A DNA stretch of 64,000 nt from Chryseobacterium sp. Lineage in GTDB: Bacteria > Bacteroidota > Bacteroidia > Flavobacteriales > Weeksellaceae. The stretch covers positions 255,314 to 319,313 of the forward strand of contig JAGLBA010000001.1 in NCBI GenBank assembly GCA_018260475.1. The letters run 5' to 3'. Positions 52,915 through 61,759 of the stretch are shown in pieces (position 1 is the stretch's first letter; each line of letters opens with the position of its first letter). The translations under genes and the position numbers were made by a program. The notes beneath the pieces are model-generated. The model had not been told where the DNA came from, made no database searches, and saw only the letters and a program-made list of their open reading frames with translations.

Positions 52915-53096
52915 TTAAGTTTTCCGGATTTCTTTCCACGATTTAAATTGGCAGGGGTCAGAATTTTTGAAACGCTCCGGCATAAGCGCTATTTCTTCTT
53001 TCAATTATTAAAATGCTGCTTACTTTGCTTCGGGAAGATAATCAATTCTACTTCGTCCCCTTGGAAATCGGTGGACAGAATACTATCGATGTGGTT
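52915..53096 (-). pseudogene. Small decayed frame, antitoxin-like
   Basis: The 271-base gap between nadB and rnhA holds no intact gene. The minus strand reads HIDSILSTDFQGDEVELIIF then PKQSKQHFNN and a stop, and in another frame MPERFKNSDPCQFKSWKEIR then KT and a stop at 52915-52917. The first piece resembles short antitoxin-type proteins (DUF2281-like EVELII pattern), and the second fits the C-terminus of such a protein after a frameshift. Weak evidence. Confidence 0.25.
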
Positions 53097-53172
53097 TTAA
53101 TTCCCACAATTCTCCGGATCTTTATAAAGTTTAAAATTAAACAAAAAATAGCAAATGATAATTATCGCTAGT

Positions 53173-53649
53173 TTAAAACAACCCTCCATCTGTTTGGGAC
53201 TCAAAAAAGGTGTCGATAGCAAGGTTCGGCGATTTTGCGGCTTCCACAGCGAGGCGGTCGCAGATTTCGTTTTCGGGATGGCCGTTATGCCCTTTAATCC
53301 AATGAAAAATAGGTTTGTGCTGGACGAAAAGTGGATAAAAACGTTTCCAAAGATCTGGATTTTTTATTTTGGCAAATCCTTTTTTTACCCAACCGAATAA
53401 CCATTTTTGGTTAATGGCATCAGCGACATATTTTGAGTCGGTATAGATATGGATGTCGTGTCCGGGTTCTTTCAATTGTTCTAGGGCTACAATCACGGCC
53501 AAAAGTTCCATGCGGTTATTAGTGGTTTTTCTGAAACCCCCGGAGTATATTTTCTGGTAATTTTTCTCAGGGACGCGCATTAGGATTCCATAGCCGCCCT
53601 TTCCTGGGTTGCCGCTGCAAGCGCCATCGGTAAAGATTTCAATCCTCAT
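53173..53649 (-). CDS. rnhA: Ribonuclease HI
   Basis: Cuts RNA in RNA:DNA hybrids. The four acidic active-site residues are seen in FTDGACSGNPGKGGYG (Asp), RMELLAVIVAL (Glu), IYTDSKYVADAI (Asp) and the C-terminal ENEICDRLA (Asp), with HWIKGHNGHPEN before it. The 158 residues are normal. It follows dnaB on the same strand with a 70-base gap that contains an imperfect hairpin GGGTTATGAG / CTCATTACCC (53673-53708). Confidence 0.95.
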   Translation of the reverse strand: MRIEIFTDGACSGNPGKGGYGILMRVPEKNYQKIYSGGFRKTTNNRMELLAVIVALEQLKEPGHDIHIYTDSKYVADAINQKWLFGWVKKGFAKIKNPDLWKRFYPLFVQHKPIFHWIKGHNGHPENEICDRLAVEAAKSPNLAIDTFFESQTDGGLF

Positions 53650-53719
53650 TTGGTATAGGTAATGGGTATAGAGTATTGGGTTATGAGAATGTTTAATGAC
53701 TCATTACCCATAACCGATG

Positions 53720-55324
53720 TTAGAAAGGCAGTGCTTCATCCTCATCCACATCATCGTTCATGGATGATCCGGATAGCCCGTTCATGGCGCTTTCATTTGG
53801 CATTCCGAATGCCGCACCGGGATCGATGGTGGTTTTTATTTTCTCAAAACCTGAAGGCGCATCTTGCTGTGCAAAATTGCCCGGTTGGTAGCCACCGTAG
53901 GCATTTCCGTAAAGGTCCAGGTCTGCAAATTTGGCGATGTTTTTAAAGAAAGACAGCCTTACATCTGCCGTGGCGCCATTTCTATGTTTTGCGATGATGA
54001 GTTCCGCTTGGTTTTCGGTGTTGCTTTCCATGCCCTCCTGGTCATTATCCCAAGTCGTGATTTTATAATATTCCGGTCGGAAGATGAAGGAAACGATGTC
54101 GGCATCCTGCTCAATCGCTCCGGATTCCCGCAGATCAGAGAGTTGCGGGCGCTTCCCCGGGCGCGTTTCTACAGTACGGGAAAGTTGGGACAGCGCTATT
54201 ACCGGTACATTCAGTTCTTTGGCGATGGCCTTCAGCGAGCGGGAAATCATAGCGATTTCCTGTTCGCGGTTCCCGGCGCCCCCTTTGCCGCTGTTGGCGG
54301 TCATCAGCTGCAAGTAGTCCACCATGATAATCTTTACGCCATGCTGCATCACGAGACGCCTGCATTTTGCACGGAAATCAAACACCGAAAGCGAAGGCGT
54401 CTCATCAATATAGAGCGGTGCGTTTTCCAGTTCGGACACATTGGAGAAGAGCCTTTGCCACTCCTCATCGGTCATTTGGCCTTTCCTTAGTTTTTCAGAT
54501 GAAATCCCCGTTTCGGAGGCAATCATTCTCGTAATCAACTGTACCGAAGCCATTTCTAACGAAAATAAGGCCAGCGGAATTTTGTGCTGCACGGCAATGT
54601 TTCTCGCCATAGAAAGCAGGAAGGCGGTTTTACCCATCGCAGGACGCGCCGCGATGATGATGAGGTCGGAGTTTTGCCAGCCGCCAGTTTCTTTATCAAT
54701 ATCTCGGAAGCCAGATGGAATTCCGGAAATACCTTCCTTGTCGCGCAGAGATTTTATGGTTTCAATGGCTTGTTTTACCAATGAATTAGCGGTGTCGAAT
54801 CCTTTTTTGATGGTGCCGTTCGTGATCTCAAAAAAACTCTGTTCGGCCTTGTCGAGGAGCTCAAAAACATCGGTTGATTCTTTGTAAGAACTATCGATGA
54901 CATTGGCGGAAACATTTATCAAACTCCTCAAAATAAACTTCTCCAAAATTACGCGGACATGGTACTCTATATGCGCGCTGGATGAGACGCCCATGGTAAG
55001 GTCGATAATGTAGTGGTCGCCGCCCGCGAGTTTCAGTTTGTCCTCTTTTTTCAGTTCTTGGATCACGGTCATCAGATCCACGGGGTTATTGCCTTCGTAG
55101 AGCTTGATGATGGCCTCGAAAATCGTTTGATGGCGTGGGTCGTAGAAGACTTGCGGCGTGAGCAGGTCTATGGAGTAGTCCAGACCTTTTTTGTCGATGA
55201 GGAAGGTGCCGATGACGATTTTCTCGAAATCTACGGCATTGGGCGGCATTTTACCATCGGAAATGGAAAGTTCCTTGGCAAAATTACCGTGAATAAGGGA
55301 TGATAAAGTTTCTTTCTGAGCCAT
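53720..55324 (-). CDS. dnaB: Replicative DNA helicase DnaB
   Basis: A hexameric fork helicase of 534 residues. The N-terminal DnaB domain (about 25-130: PPNAVDFEKIVIGTFLIDKK) is followed by the RecA-like ATPase: Walker A ARPAMGKTAFLLSMARN (about 225-241), Walker B IIMVDYLQLM and the LSQLSRTVETR region. The C-terminal tail is acidic and Gly/Asn-rich (ending DDDVDEDEALPF), as in other Bacteroidota. No intein is present. Confidence 0.97.
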   Translation of the reverse strand: MAQKETLSSLIHGNFAKELSISDGKMPPNAVDFEKIVIGTFLIDKKGLDYSIDLLTPQVFYDPRHQTIFEAIIKLYEGNNPVDLMTVIQELKKEDKLKLAGGDHYIIDLTMGVSSSAHIEYHVRVILEKFILRSLINVSANVIDSSYKESTDVFELLDKAEQSFFEITNGTIKKGFDTANSLVKQAIETIKSLRDKEGISGIPSGFRDIDKETGGWQNSDLIIIAARPAMGKTAFLLSMARNIAVQHKIPLALFSLEMASVQLITRMIASETGISSEKLRKGQMTDEEWQRLFSNVSELENAPLYIDETPSLSVFDFRAKCRRLVMQHGVKIIMVDYLQLMTANSGKGGAGNREQEIAMISRSLKAIAKELNVPVIALSQLSRTVETRPGKRPQLSDLRESGAIEQDADIVSFIFRPEYYKITTWDNDQEGMESNTENQAELIIAKHRNGATADVRLSFFKNIAKFADLDLYGNAYGGYQPGNFAQQDAPSGFEKIKTTIDPGAAFGMPNESAMNGLSGSSMNDDVDEDEALPF

Positions 55325-55445
55325 ATTGCAAAGATAGATTTTCTAATATTTTTTTGCAGGTCAATGTGTATAAAACAGACCCAATTCTTCAACAAATTGA
55401 AAAGCAAAGTGTTATGACTTTTTTTATTGACAATACTTTTTTTTA

Positions 55446-55585
55446 GGAGCCGGGAACCCGCTCTCCGCTATTACTCCTCGCGCCCGCGCTTACATTCATG
55501 CCGCACCACTTTCCCCGCGCATGCTGTGGGGTAGCCGCTTCGATCGGGGCTAAGAGCGATTCGGGGTTATGCCATCCTTTTTCTA
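55446..55585. repeat. GC-rich structured intergenic element
   Basis: About 140 bases, much richer in G and C than its surroundings. It has a hairpin GAGC-CGGG-AA-CCCG-CTC (55446-55465), a second hairpin CCCCGC / GTGGGG (55513-55518, 55526-55531) and the string CGCTTCGATCGGGGCTA. It resembles, from memory, a GC-rich element scattered in intergenic regions of flavobacterial genomes, possibly related to a reported structured RNA motif. I cannot confirm the identity or strand. It does not encode a plausible protein. Confidence 0.5.
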
Positions 55586-55748
55586 AAAATTTTAATCAAA
55601 CTCAGGTTAGTAAATTTTTCATTGTATTTTTTTTGCAAAACTACTTCGACTTACCCCTTTAAGAAAATATGTCTCAACTAACCTTAGAAATAAATTACTA
55701 AACCAAAAAAAATTTTTAAATTTGGTAAAAATTTGAGCATATGGCACA

Positions 55749-55847
55749 TTAGGCGAGAAAGTGAAACAGGCACGGCTCTATAAAATTTTTTCGCAGGAAT
55801 ACATGGCGCAGACCCTGAGCGTGTCGCACAAAACCTATTCCAGATGA
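55749..55847 (+). pseudogene. XRE-type helix-turn-helix remnant
   Basis: The frame reads LGEKVKQARLYKIFSQEYMA then QTLSVSHKTYSR and a stop. This is the helix 1-3 region of a Cro/CI-type regulator (usual pattern GEKIKKLRELKNYTQEYMAE). There is no usable start in frame, and the stop falls where the fourth helix should begin, so it is a fragment. Confidence 0.65.
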
Positions 55848-56044
55848 GTCATAATCAAATCATAAAAGTACAATTATATGCATTTGATGATCCATACCAT
55901 CATTGAGACGGATGGGGATAACGCACGGCACAGTTGAATGGGGAATATAGTCCCACCACCTGACGCGATCAAAACAAAAATACATTCTCGATAATAATAA
56001 CCCTATTGAATTGACAGAAAATCAATTTTAAAAAAAATAAAAAA

Positions 56045-57439
56045 ATGAACTTCAGAATCGAACACGATACCATGGGCGAAGTGCGCGTACCGGCAGATAA
56101 ATATTGGGGTGCGCAAACCGAGCGGTCCCGAAATAATTTTAAAATCGGTCCCGAAGCCTCCATGCCCAAAGAAATCATAGAGGCGTTTGCCATTTTGAAG
56201 AAGGCAGCGGCGTTTACCAACGCAGATTTAGGCGTGCTTTCCACAGAAAAGAGAGACCAAATCTCGCAGGCTTGCGACGAGATTTTAGAAGGAAAATTAC
56301 AAGATCAGTTTCCACTGGTCATCTGGCAAACCGGTTCCGGTACCCAGAGTAATATGAATGTAAACGAAGTCATCTCCAACCGTGCCCATGTTTTGAAGGG
56401 CGGAACATTAGGCGATAAATCCGACATCCACCCGAATGACGATGTAAATAAATCCCAAAGTTCAAACGACACATTTCCCACCGCCATGCACATCGCAGCT
56501 TACAAAAAAGTGGTGGAACACACGATTCCTGCCGTGGAAAAACTCCGCGATACTTTGCAGCAAAAAACTAAAGAATTCCGGGACATCGTAAAAATTGGGA
56601 GAACGCACCTAATGGACGCCACACCCCTGACTTTAGGACAGGAATTTTCAGGCTATACGGCTCAACTGAATTATTCATTAAAAGCCATCACGCATACCCT
56701 ACCGCACCTTTCGGAGTTGGCTCTGGGCGGCACCGCCGTGGGCACCGGACTGAACACCCCGCAAGGATACGATGTAAAAGTGGCGGAATACATCTCCAAT
56801 TTTACTGGACTACCATTCAAAACGGCAGAAAACAAATTCGAAGCTTTGGCGGCACATGATGCCATCGTGGAAACGCACGGCGCGCTGAAACAGCTGGCGG
56901 TCGCACTTTTTAAAATCGCACAGGACATCAGGCTGCTTGCTTCCGGACCGCGATCCGGCATCGGGGAAATTTTAATTCCTGAAAACGAACCCGGCTCTTC
57001 CATCATGCCCGGGAAAGTAAATCCGACACAAAACGAGGCGTTGACGATGGTTTGCGCGCAGGTTTTAGGAAACGACACCTCTATATCTTTTGCCGGAACG
57101 CAGGGTAATTATGAACTGAATGTCTTCAAACCGGTAATGGCCTATAATTTTTTGCAATCAGCACAGCTTCTGGGAGACGCTTGCATATCTTTCAACGATC
57201 ATTGCGCGGTGGGAATTGCAGCTAATGAACCGAGAATAAAGGAATTAGTGGAAAAATCGTTAATGCTTGTTACCGCACTGAACCCGCATATCGGTTACGA
57301 AAATGCAGCTAAAATTGCCAAAGCGGCCCACAAAAACGGCACTACTTTGAAAGAAGAGGCCTTAAATTCCGGTCTGCTTACCGAAAAACAATTTGACGAT
57401 TGGGTACGCCCGGAAGACATGACGGGAAATTTGAAATAA
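56045..57439 (+). CDS. fumC: Fumarate hydratase class II
   Basis: Iron-independent fumarase of the TCA cycle, 464 residues. Landmarks: [20 protein letters not shown] (start), [17 protein letters not shown] (about 98-114), [15 protein letters not shown] (about 138-152), [19 protein letters not shown] (about 186-204) and the superfamily signature [16 protein letters not shown] (about 318-333). It is convergent with recN: the stops are 1 base apart, with no separate terminator. Confidence 0.97.
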   Translation: MNFRIEHDTMGEVRVPADKYWGAQTERSRNNFKIGPEASMPKEIIEAFAILKKAAAFTNADLGVLSTEKRDQISQACDEILEGKLQDQFPLVIWQTGSGTQSNMNVNEVISNRAHVLKGGTLGDKSDIHPNDDVNKSQSSNDTFPTAMHIAAYKKVVEHTIPAVEKLRDTLQQKTKEFRDIVKIGRTHLMDATPLTLGQEFSGYTAQLNYSLKAITHTLPHLSELALGGTAVGTGLNTPQGYDVKVAEYISNFTGLPFKTAENKFEALAAHDAIVETHGALKQLAVALFKIAQDIRLLASGPRSGIGEILIPENEPGSSIMPGKVNPTQNEALTMVCAQVLGNDTSISFAGTQGNYELNVFKPVMAYNFLQSAQLLGDACISFNDHCAVGIAANEPRIKELVEKSLMLVTALNPHIGYENAAKIAKAAHKNGTTLKEEALNSGLLTEKQFDDWVRPEDMTGNLK

Positions 57440-57440
57440 G

Positions 57441-59090
57441 TTACCCAATTAATTCTCTCGCCTGCTCCATAGCGGCATCGGTAACTTTCGCGCCGGAGAG
57501 GAGTTGTGCGATCTCATGAAGTTTATCCGCTGGGGATAGCGGCAGTATCGTGGTGCGGCTTTTACCATCTACATCCTCCTTCACCACCTTATAATTGCTA
57601 TCTCCTTTTGCGGCCACCTGGGCAAGGTGAGTGATGACGATTAGTTGCATATCTTTCGACATTTCGCGCATCACTTTGCCCATTTCATCGGCGACTTTCC
57701 CGGAAACACCGGTATCTATTTCATCTAAGATCAAAGTCGGCAAGTCGGAGTTTTCTGCCATTATTTTTTTCACGGCAAGCATGACGCGAGATCTTTCTCC
57801 GCCGGAAATTGCGCTCTGTATAGGCATTAGTGGAAAACCTGAATTCGCTTGAAACAGAATCGCAATATTTTCTTTACCAAAATCATTGAACGCTTTATCC
57901 TCCGAAAGTTCTACTGCAATTTTTGCTTTTTCAAGACCTAATTGTCTTAATAAATCTTCTATTTTTTTGGTAAATACAGGGATGCATTTTTTTCGGTTAT
58001 CAGAAAGTTTTTGTGCTAAAATTTCCAACGACTTTTCCTTTTCGGAAATGGTTTTGGTGATGATTGCAATTTCGTTTTCCAAATCGGCAAAACCTCCCTG
58101 TTCATAAGACAATGCATCACGAATATCACGCAAATCCTCCACAGATTTAACCTGGTGTTTCAGGTAAAGATTATTTATAAGATTGAATTTTGAAGTCAGC
58201 ATCTCCAAAACAGAAGGATCGGTCTCTATTTCTTCCGCTTGGTTTTGGAGTTCAAACAAGATGTCTTTCAACTCCAGAAAAGTGGATTCGAAACGCTGGT
58301 GGATTTCAGTAAACTGATGGGACAATTCGGCAGTTTTCCCTAATCGGGAATGCACCTCAATCAACCCGTCCAGAACCCCGATTTCTTCGGTATCGAACCT
58401 GGCTAAAATCACGGAGAGATTTTCGGAAATATGACCTACATTTTCATGCGTTTCCAATTGGCTTTGCAGTTCCTCCATATCGATCATGTCCAAATCCGCC
58501 TCCACTAATTCATTCAGTAAAAAATCTTTATAATCCGCCTCTTTGTTGCCTTCGGAAAGCCGGTTTTTGAGCGTTGCTAAAGTTTTGTTTAAATTTTTAA
58601 AAACAGAAAGTTCCTTTTGGTAATCCGCGATTAAAGCGCGGTTTCCAGCCAGTCCGTCGATGATTTTAAACTGATATTCTTCATTAAAAAGGTTAGAAGT
58701 TTCAAACTGGGAATGGATGTCGATCAGTCTTGTAGAAAGGCTTTTCAATACATCCAGCGTCACCGGAACATCGTTCACAAAAGCGCGTGATTTTCCTGTG
58801 GGCAGAATTTCCCTGCGGATTACGGTTTGTTCCTCAAAATCGAGGTCGTTATCTTCAAAAAAAATTTTTAGATTCTCATGGATGCCAAATTCGGCTTCCA
58901 CTATGCTTTTCGTTTCTGGATTTGCAGCAGATTTGGCGTCTGCGCGTTCTCCCAAAATCAGGCGCAAGGCACCGAGGATAATGGATTTTCCAGCACCTGT
59001 CTCACCTGTAATCACTTGGAGCCCTTTGTCCATAGCAATTTCCAGCGTGTCAATAAGTGCAAAATTTTGAATAAAAATTCTTGAAAGCAT
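57441..59090 (-). CDS. recN: DNA repair protein RecN
   Basis: An SMC-like protein for double-strand break repair, 549 residues. Walker A GETGAGKSIILGAL (about 29-42) is at the N-terminus. A central coiled coil (about 160-370) is followed by the C-terminal signature and Walker B: SAISGGERSRVMLAVKKIM and LPTLILDEIDTGVSGKVADE. The C-terminus carries the THLAQVAAKGDSNYKV switch region. It is separated from the upstream gene by a terminator, so it probably has its own promoter. Confidence 0.96.
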   Translation of the reverse strand: MLSRIFIQNFALIDTLEIAMDKGLQVITGETGAGKSIILGALRLILGERADAKSAANPETKSIVEAEFGIHENLKIFFEDNDLDFEEQTVIRREILPTGKSRAFVNDVPVTLDVLKSLSTRLIDIHSQFETSNLFNEEYQFKIIDGLAGNRALIADYQKELSVFKNLNKTLATLKNRLSEGNKEADYKDFLLNELVEADLDMIDMEELQSQLETHENVGHISENLSVILARFDTEEIGVLDGLIEVHSRLGKTAELSHQFTEIHQRFESTFLELKDILFELQNQAEEIETDPSVLEMLTSKFNLINNLYLKHQVKSVEDLRDIRDALSYEQGGFADLENEIAIITKTISEKEKSLEILAQKLSDNRKKCIPVFTKKIEDLLRQLGLEKAKIAVELSEDKAFNDFGKENIAILFQANSGFPLMPIQSAISGGERSRVMLAVKKIMAENSDLPTLILDEIDTGVSGKVADEMGKVMREMSKDMQLIVITHLAQVAAKGDSNYKVVKEDVDGKSRTTILPLSPADKLHEIAQLLSGAKVTDAAMEQARELIG

Positions 59091-59094
59091 AATT

Positions 59095-59123
59095 AAAAAG
59101 GCTTTAAGCCAACGCTAAAAGCC
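59095..59123 (-). terminator. Terminator between the DUF4835-type gene and recN
   Basis: On the minus strand GGCTTT / AAAGCC pair with a 12-base loop, followed by a T-run, 36 bases past the stop at 59159. Confidence 0.65.
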
Positions 59124-59158
59124 CTACAAAAATAAGGTATTTCACCCGGATTCCAAAC

Positions 59159-60067
59159 CTATTTCAACTTATTCCACTTGGAGTCCATTTCTTTTGGAGA
59201 AAATGTGTTCAGCATATTCCGAAGTTCTGAGATATTCACAGACGCATTGTTCCCAGTGCTGAAAATATCAAAAATTTCATTCTTTTTTGAATCAAAAAAT
59301 ACATTGAAAGGATAGTTCATCTGGAAATCATTTTCATAAAAATTGAGTTTTAGCAAGGCATCGGCGATTACTTTTTTTGCTGCCGCAGGATTTTGCTGGG
59401 GGGCCATTTGATCCAAACCATTTCGGTGGTAGGTGTAGTAAACGCTGCGCATCGTGGCACTTTCCGGGCGCAAGAGATTGTCTATCAGTTTGGCACGCGT
59501 GCGCGAACCTTCTGTAGCAGACCAACCTGTAAACCTTTGATTGGTTGCGTTTTGTGCAATTTTCTGTGCCGTTTGGAAGTATGGTTGCCCGCCCTCTGGT
59601 TTAAAACTATCACCATCGTAGCCTAAAATCATATAGACATAAAAACTCACCACATCGATTAGGTTTTTCCCCGAAAATTGTCTTTCATTAAAGGTTAAAT
59701 TCTCGCCTTCATTGTATTCAAATGTAAAATCATTATCGCTCAAATTAATCAGAGGACTTTCATAAGTCGTCCCGAATACCGGGCGCACGGCCTGCACCAC
59801 GATAGAGGATTTGTATTTATTATTACCTTCCTTTCCATTGATGACAATCGCGAAATTGCATTTTACTTTCTCGAAATTTTGAAGTTTTTTGCCTGTCCAA
59901 CTGGTATTATTGATAAAATCTCGAAGGTTTTTTTCCAAAGTTTTATAAACCTGCGTATTGCTTCCGCCCATTTGGCTGTAGTTCACCTGCACATTGGCAA
60001 GCAGTTCCTGCGCGAAGGCGCTGTTGGCTAAAAAAAGAAAAGAGAATATGGTAAATATTTTTTTCAT
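59159..60067 (-). CDS. DUF4835-type secreted protein
   Basis: A 302-residue protein with signal peptide MKKIFTIFSFLFLANSAFAQ. The mature sequence starts ELLANVQVNYSQMGGSNTQVYKT, the pattern of the Bacteroidota DUF4835 family, which almost always sits between coaBC and recN, as here. The C-terminal third includes NFYENDFQMNYPFNVFFDSK. It is likely a periplasmic or outer-membrane-associated protein of unknown role. It starts 36 bases after the coaBC stop, so it is probably co-transcribed. Confidence 0.85.
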   Translation of the reverse strand: MKKIFTIFSFLFLANSAFAQELLANVQVNYSQMGGSNTQVYKTLEKNLRDFINNTSWTGKKLQNFEKVKCNFAIVINGKEGNNKYKSSIVVQAVRPVFGTTYESPLINLSDNDFTFEYNEGENLTFNERQFSGKNLIDVVSFYVYMILGYDGDSFKPEGGQPYFQTAQKIAQNATNQRFTGWSATEGSRTRAKLIDNLLRPESATMRSVYYTYHRNGLDQMAPQQNPAAAKKVIADALLKLNFYENDFQMNYPFNVFFDSKKNEIFDIFSTGNNASVNISELRNMLNTFSPKEMDSKWNKLK

Positions 60068-60103
60068 GAATAGGATTTAGGTTAAAACGAAAAGCAAGCT
60101 CTT

Positions 60104-61306
60104 TTATTTTGTGATTTTTTCTTCCACTAGGTTGAGGATGTCGGCAGCGACTTCATGTTTTGACTTCAGATCAAACTCAAAGCTCTGGGTTGGTGTAAAG
60201 ATGCGGATTTTATTGGTATCATTTTTAAATCCCGCGCCCTCGTCCCGGAGTGAATTTAGCACTATCATATCAAGGTTTTTCTTTTGAAGTTTCTCTTTGG
60301 CATTTTCCTCCTCGTTCTGGGTTTCGAGGGCAAAGCCTACCAAAAATTGGTTTTGCTTCTGCTCGCCCATCGTTTTCAGGATGTCGGGATTTTTCACTAA
60401 TTCTATCGTAAATTCCTCCTCTTTTTTCTTAATTTTTTCTGATGCCACCACTTTCGGCGTGTAATCTGCAACGGCGGCACTCGCGATGGCTACATGCACC
60501 TTATTATAATATCTAAACACCTCATCATACATTTCCTTTGCAGATGTTACACGGTGTAATTTAATTTTTTTGTTTGCAGTTATCATCGCACTCGGCCCGG
60601 AAATCAAAATCACCTCGGCGCCACGGTTTGCCGCTTCTTCCGCCAGAGAAAATCCCATCTTCCCGGAAGAATGGTTACCTATGAAGCGCACCGGATCTAT
60701 CGCCTCATAGGTTGGGCCCGCTGTGATAAGAACGGTTTTCCCGGCGAGGGTTTTTCTTTTATTTTGAGAAAAAAAATCCTGAATCGTTTTCAAAATAGTT
60801 GCAGGCTCTGCCAATCGCCCTTCGCCCACCAGTCCGCTGGCAAGTTCACCTCTTTCCGCGGGGATGATAATATGTCCGAAATCTTCCGCTAATTCCAAAT
60901 TCTGCCTGGTAGTAGGATGGGCATACATATCCAAATCCATCGCCGGCGCAATGAAAACCGGGCACTTCGCCGAAAGGTAAGTTGCAAGCGCGAGATTATC
61001 GCAGAGACCGTGCGTCATCTTCGCAAGGGTATTGGCGGTACAGGGCGCGACCAGCATCACATCTGCCCACAAAGCAAGTTCCACATGGTTGTTCCAGGTG
61101 CCATTTTCACGAAAAAATTCGGTGTAAACTTCGTTTTTAGACAAAGTGGATAGCGTGAGTTTGGAGACAAACCGCTCTGCAGAAGGTGTCAGGATGACTT
61201 TTACCACAGCGCCGTCCTTTACAAAATCCCGAACAAGCATGTTCATTTTATAAGCCGCGATGCCACCGCTGATGATAAGCAGGATATTTTTCCCTTGTAA
61301 AGCCAT
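60104..61306 (-). CDS. coaBC: Bifunctional phosphopantothenoylcysteine decarboxylase / phosphopantothenate-cysteine ligase
   Basis: Makes 4'-phosphopantetheine in CoA synthesis. The N-terminal CoaC half (1-180) shows the FMN-binding SGGIAAYKMNMLVRDF and the PAMDLDMYAHP motif. The C-terminal CoaB half shows ITAGPTYEAIDPVRFIGNHS, SGKMGFSLAEEAANRGAEVI and KKNLDMIVLNSL. The 400 residues are normal. It is preceded by rpoZ and its hairpin. Confidence 0.96.
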   Translation of the reverse strand: MALQGKNILLIISGGIAAYKMNMLVRDFVKDGAVVKVILTPSAERFVSKLTLSTLSKNEVYTEFFRENGTWNNHVELALWADVMLVAPCTANTLAKMTHGLCDNLALATYLSAKCPVFIAPAMDLDMYAHPTTRQNLELAEDFGHIIIPAERGELASGLVGEGRLAEPATILKTIQDFFSQNKRKTLAGKTVLITAGPTYEAIDPVRFIGNHSSGKMGFSLAEEAANRGAEVILISGPSAMITANKKIKLHRVTSAKEMYDEVFRYYNKVHVAIASAAVADYTPKVVASEKIKKKEEEFTIELVKNPDILKTMGEQKQNQFLVGFALETQNEEENAKEKLQKKNLDMIVLNSLRDEGAGFKNDTNKIRIFTPTQSFEFDLKSKHEVAADILNLVEEKITK

Positions 61307-61335
61307 ATTTTGAATTTAGGTAAAACGAAAGTAAG

Positions 61336-61374
61336 CAAAAAAATAACAGCCACAAAGAATGCTTTGCGGCTGTT
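61336..61374 (-). terminator. Hairpin terminator between rpoZ and coaBC
   Basis: Arms AACAGCC-CAAAG / CTTTG-GGCTGTT (12 pairs, one mismatch), loop AATG, then seven T on the minus strand. It may only partly stop readthrough into coaBC. Confidence 0.85.
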
Positions 61375-61393
61375 GATATGATTGTGTGGAAGA

Positions 61394-61717
61394 CTATTTT
61401 CTGTCGTCCGTTTTTCTGAAATAAATTTCCTCGTTCAACCATTCTGCGATGGCGATAGAAGTTGGTTTTGGAAGTTTTTCGTAATGTTTGGAGATTTCAA
61501 TCTGCTCTCTGTTTTCGAAAACTTCTTCCAAGGTGGAGTTGTGCACCGCGAATTCATCCAGTTTACCGTGCAGTTCGGAGCGGATTTCTCCGTTCACTTG
61601 CTCGGCTCTTTTGCCCATAATCACAATAGCTTCATAGATGGAGCTTACATTAGCCTCGATTTTATTTCTATCGTAGGTAATGGTGTTTATTTCAGCGGTA
61701 TAATCTTTGGTATTCAT
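61394..61717 (-). CDS. rpoZ: RNA polymerase omega subunit, Bacteroidota type
   Basis: A 107-residue protein matching the Bacteroidota RNA polymerase Rpb6/omega family rather than the classic bacterial omega. Sequence: NTKDYTAEINTITYDRNKIE, then SSIYEAIVIMGKRAEQVNGE, the conserved helix of Rpb6-like proteins that latches beta-prime. Gene order bamD, rpoZ, coaBC is typical for the phylum. It starts 42 bases after the bamD stop. Confidence 0.88.
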   Translation of the reverse strand: MNTKDYTAEINTITYDRNKIEANVSSIYEAIVIMGKRAEQVNGEIRSELHGKLDEFAVHNSTLEEVFENREQIEISKHYEKLPKPTSIAIAEWLNEEIYFRKTDDRK

Positions 61718-61759
61718 TTTGAAGTTTTTTGTTTAATTAAAGGCCTGCAAATGTACGGA

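Larger units (their letters stand above)
55325..56044. other. 720-base decayed interval between dnaB and fumC
   Basis: No intact gene. It contains, in order, an AT-rich stretch, a GC-rich structured element (55446-55585), AT-rich sequence, a helix-turn-helix remnant (55749-55847) and a final stretch (55850-55990) with no frame I can read. The two named parts are listed separately. It looks like a scar of lost accessory DNA between core genes. Confidence 0.6.
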
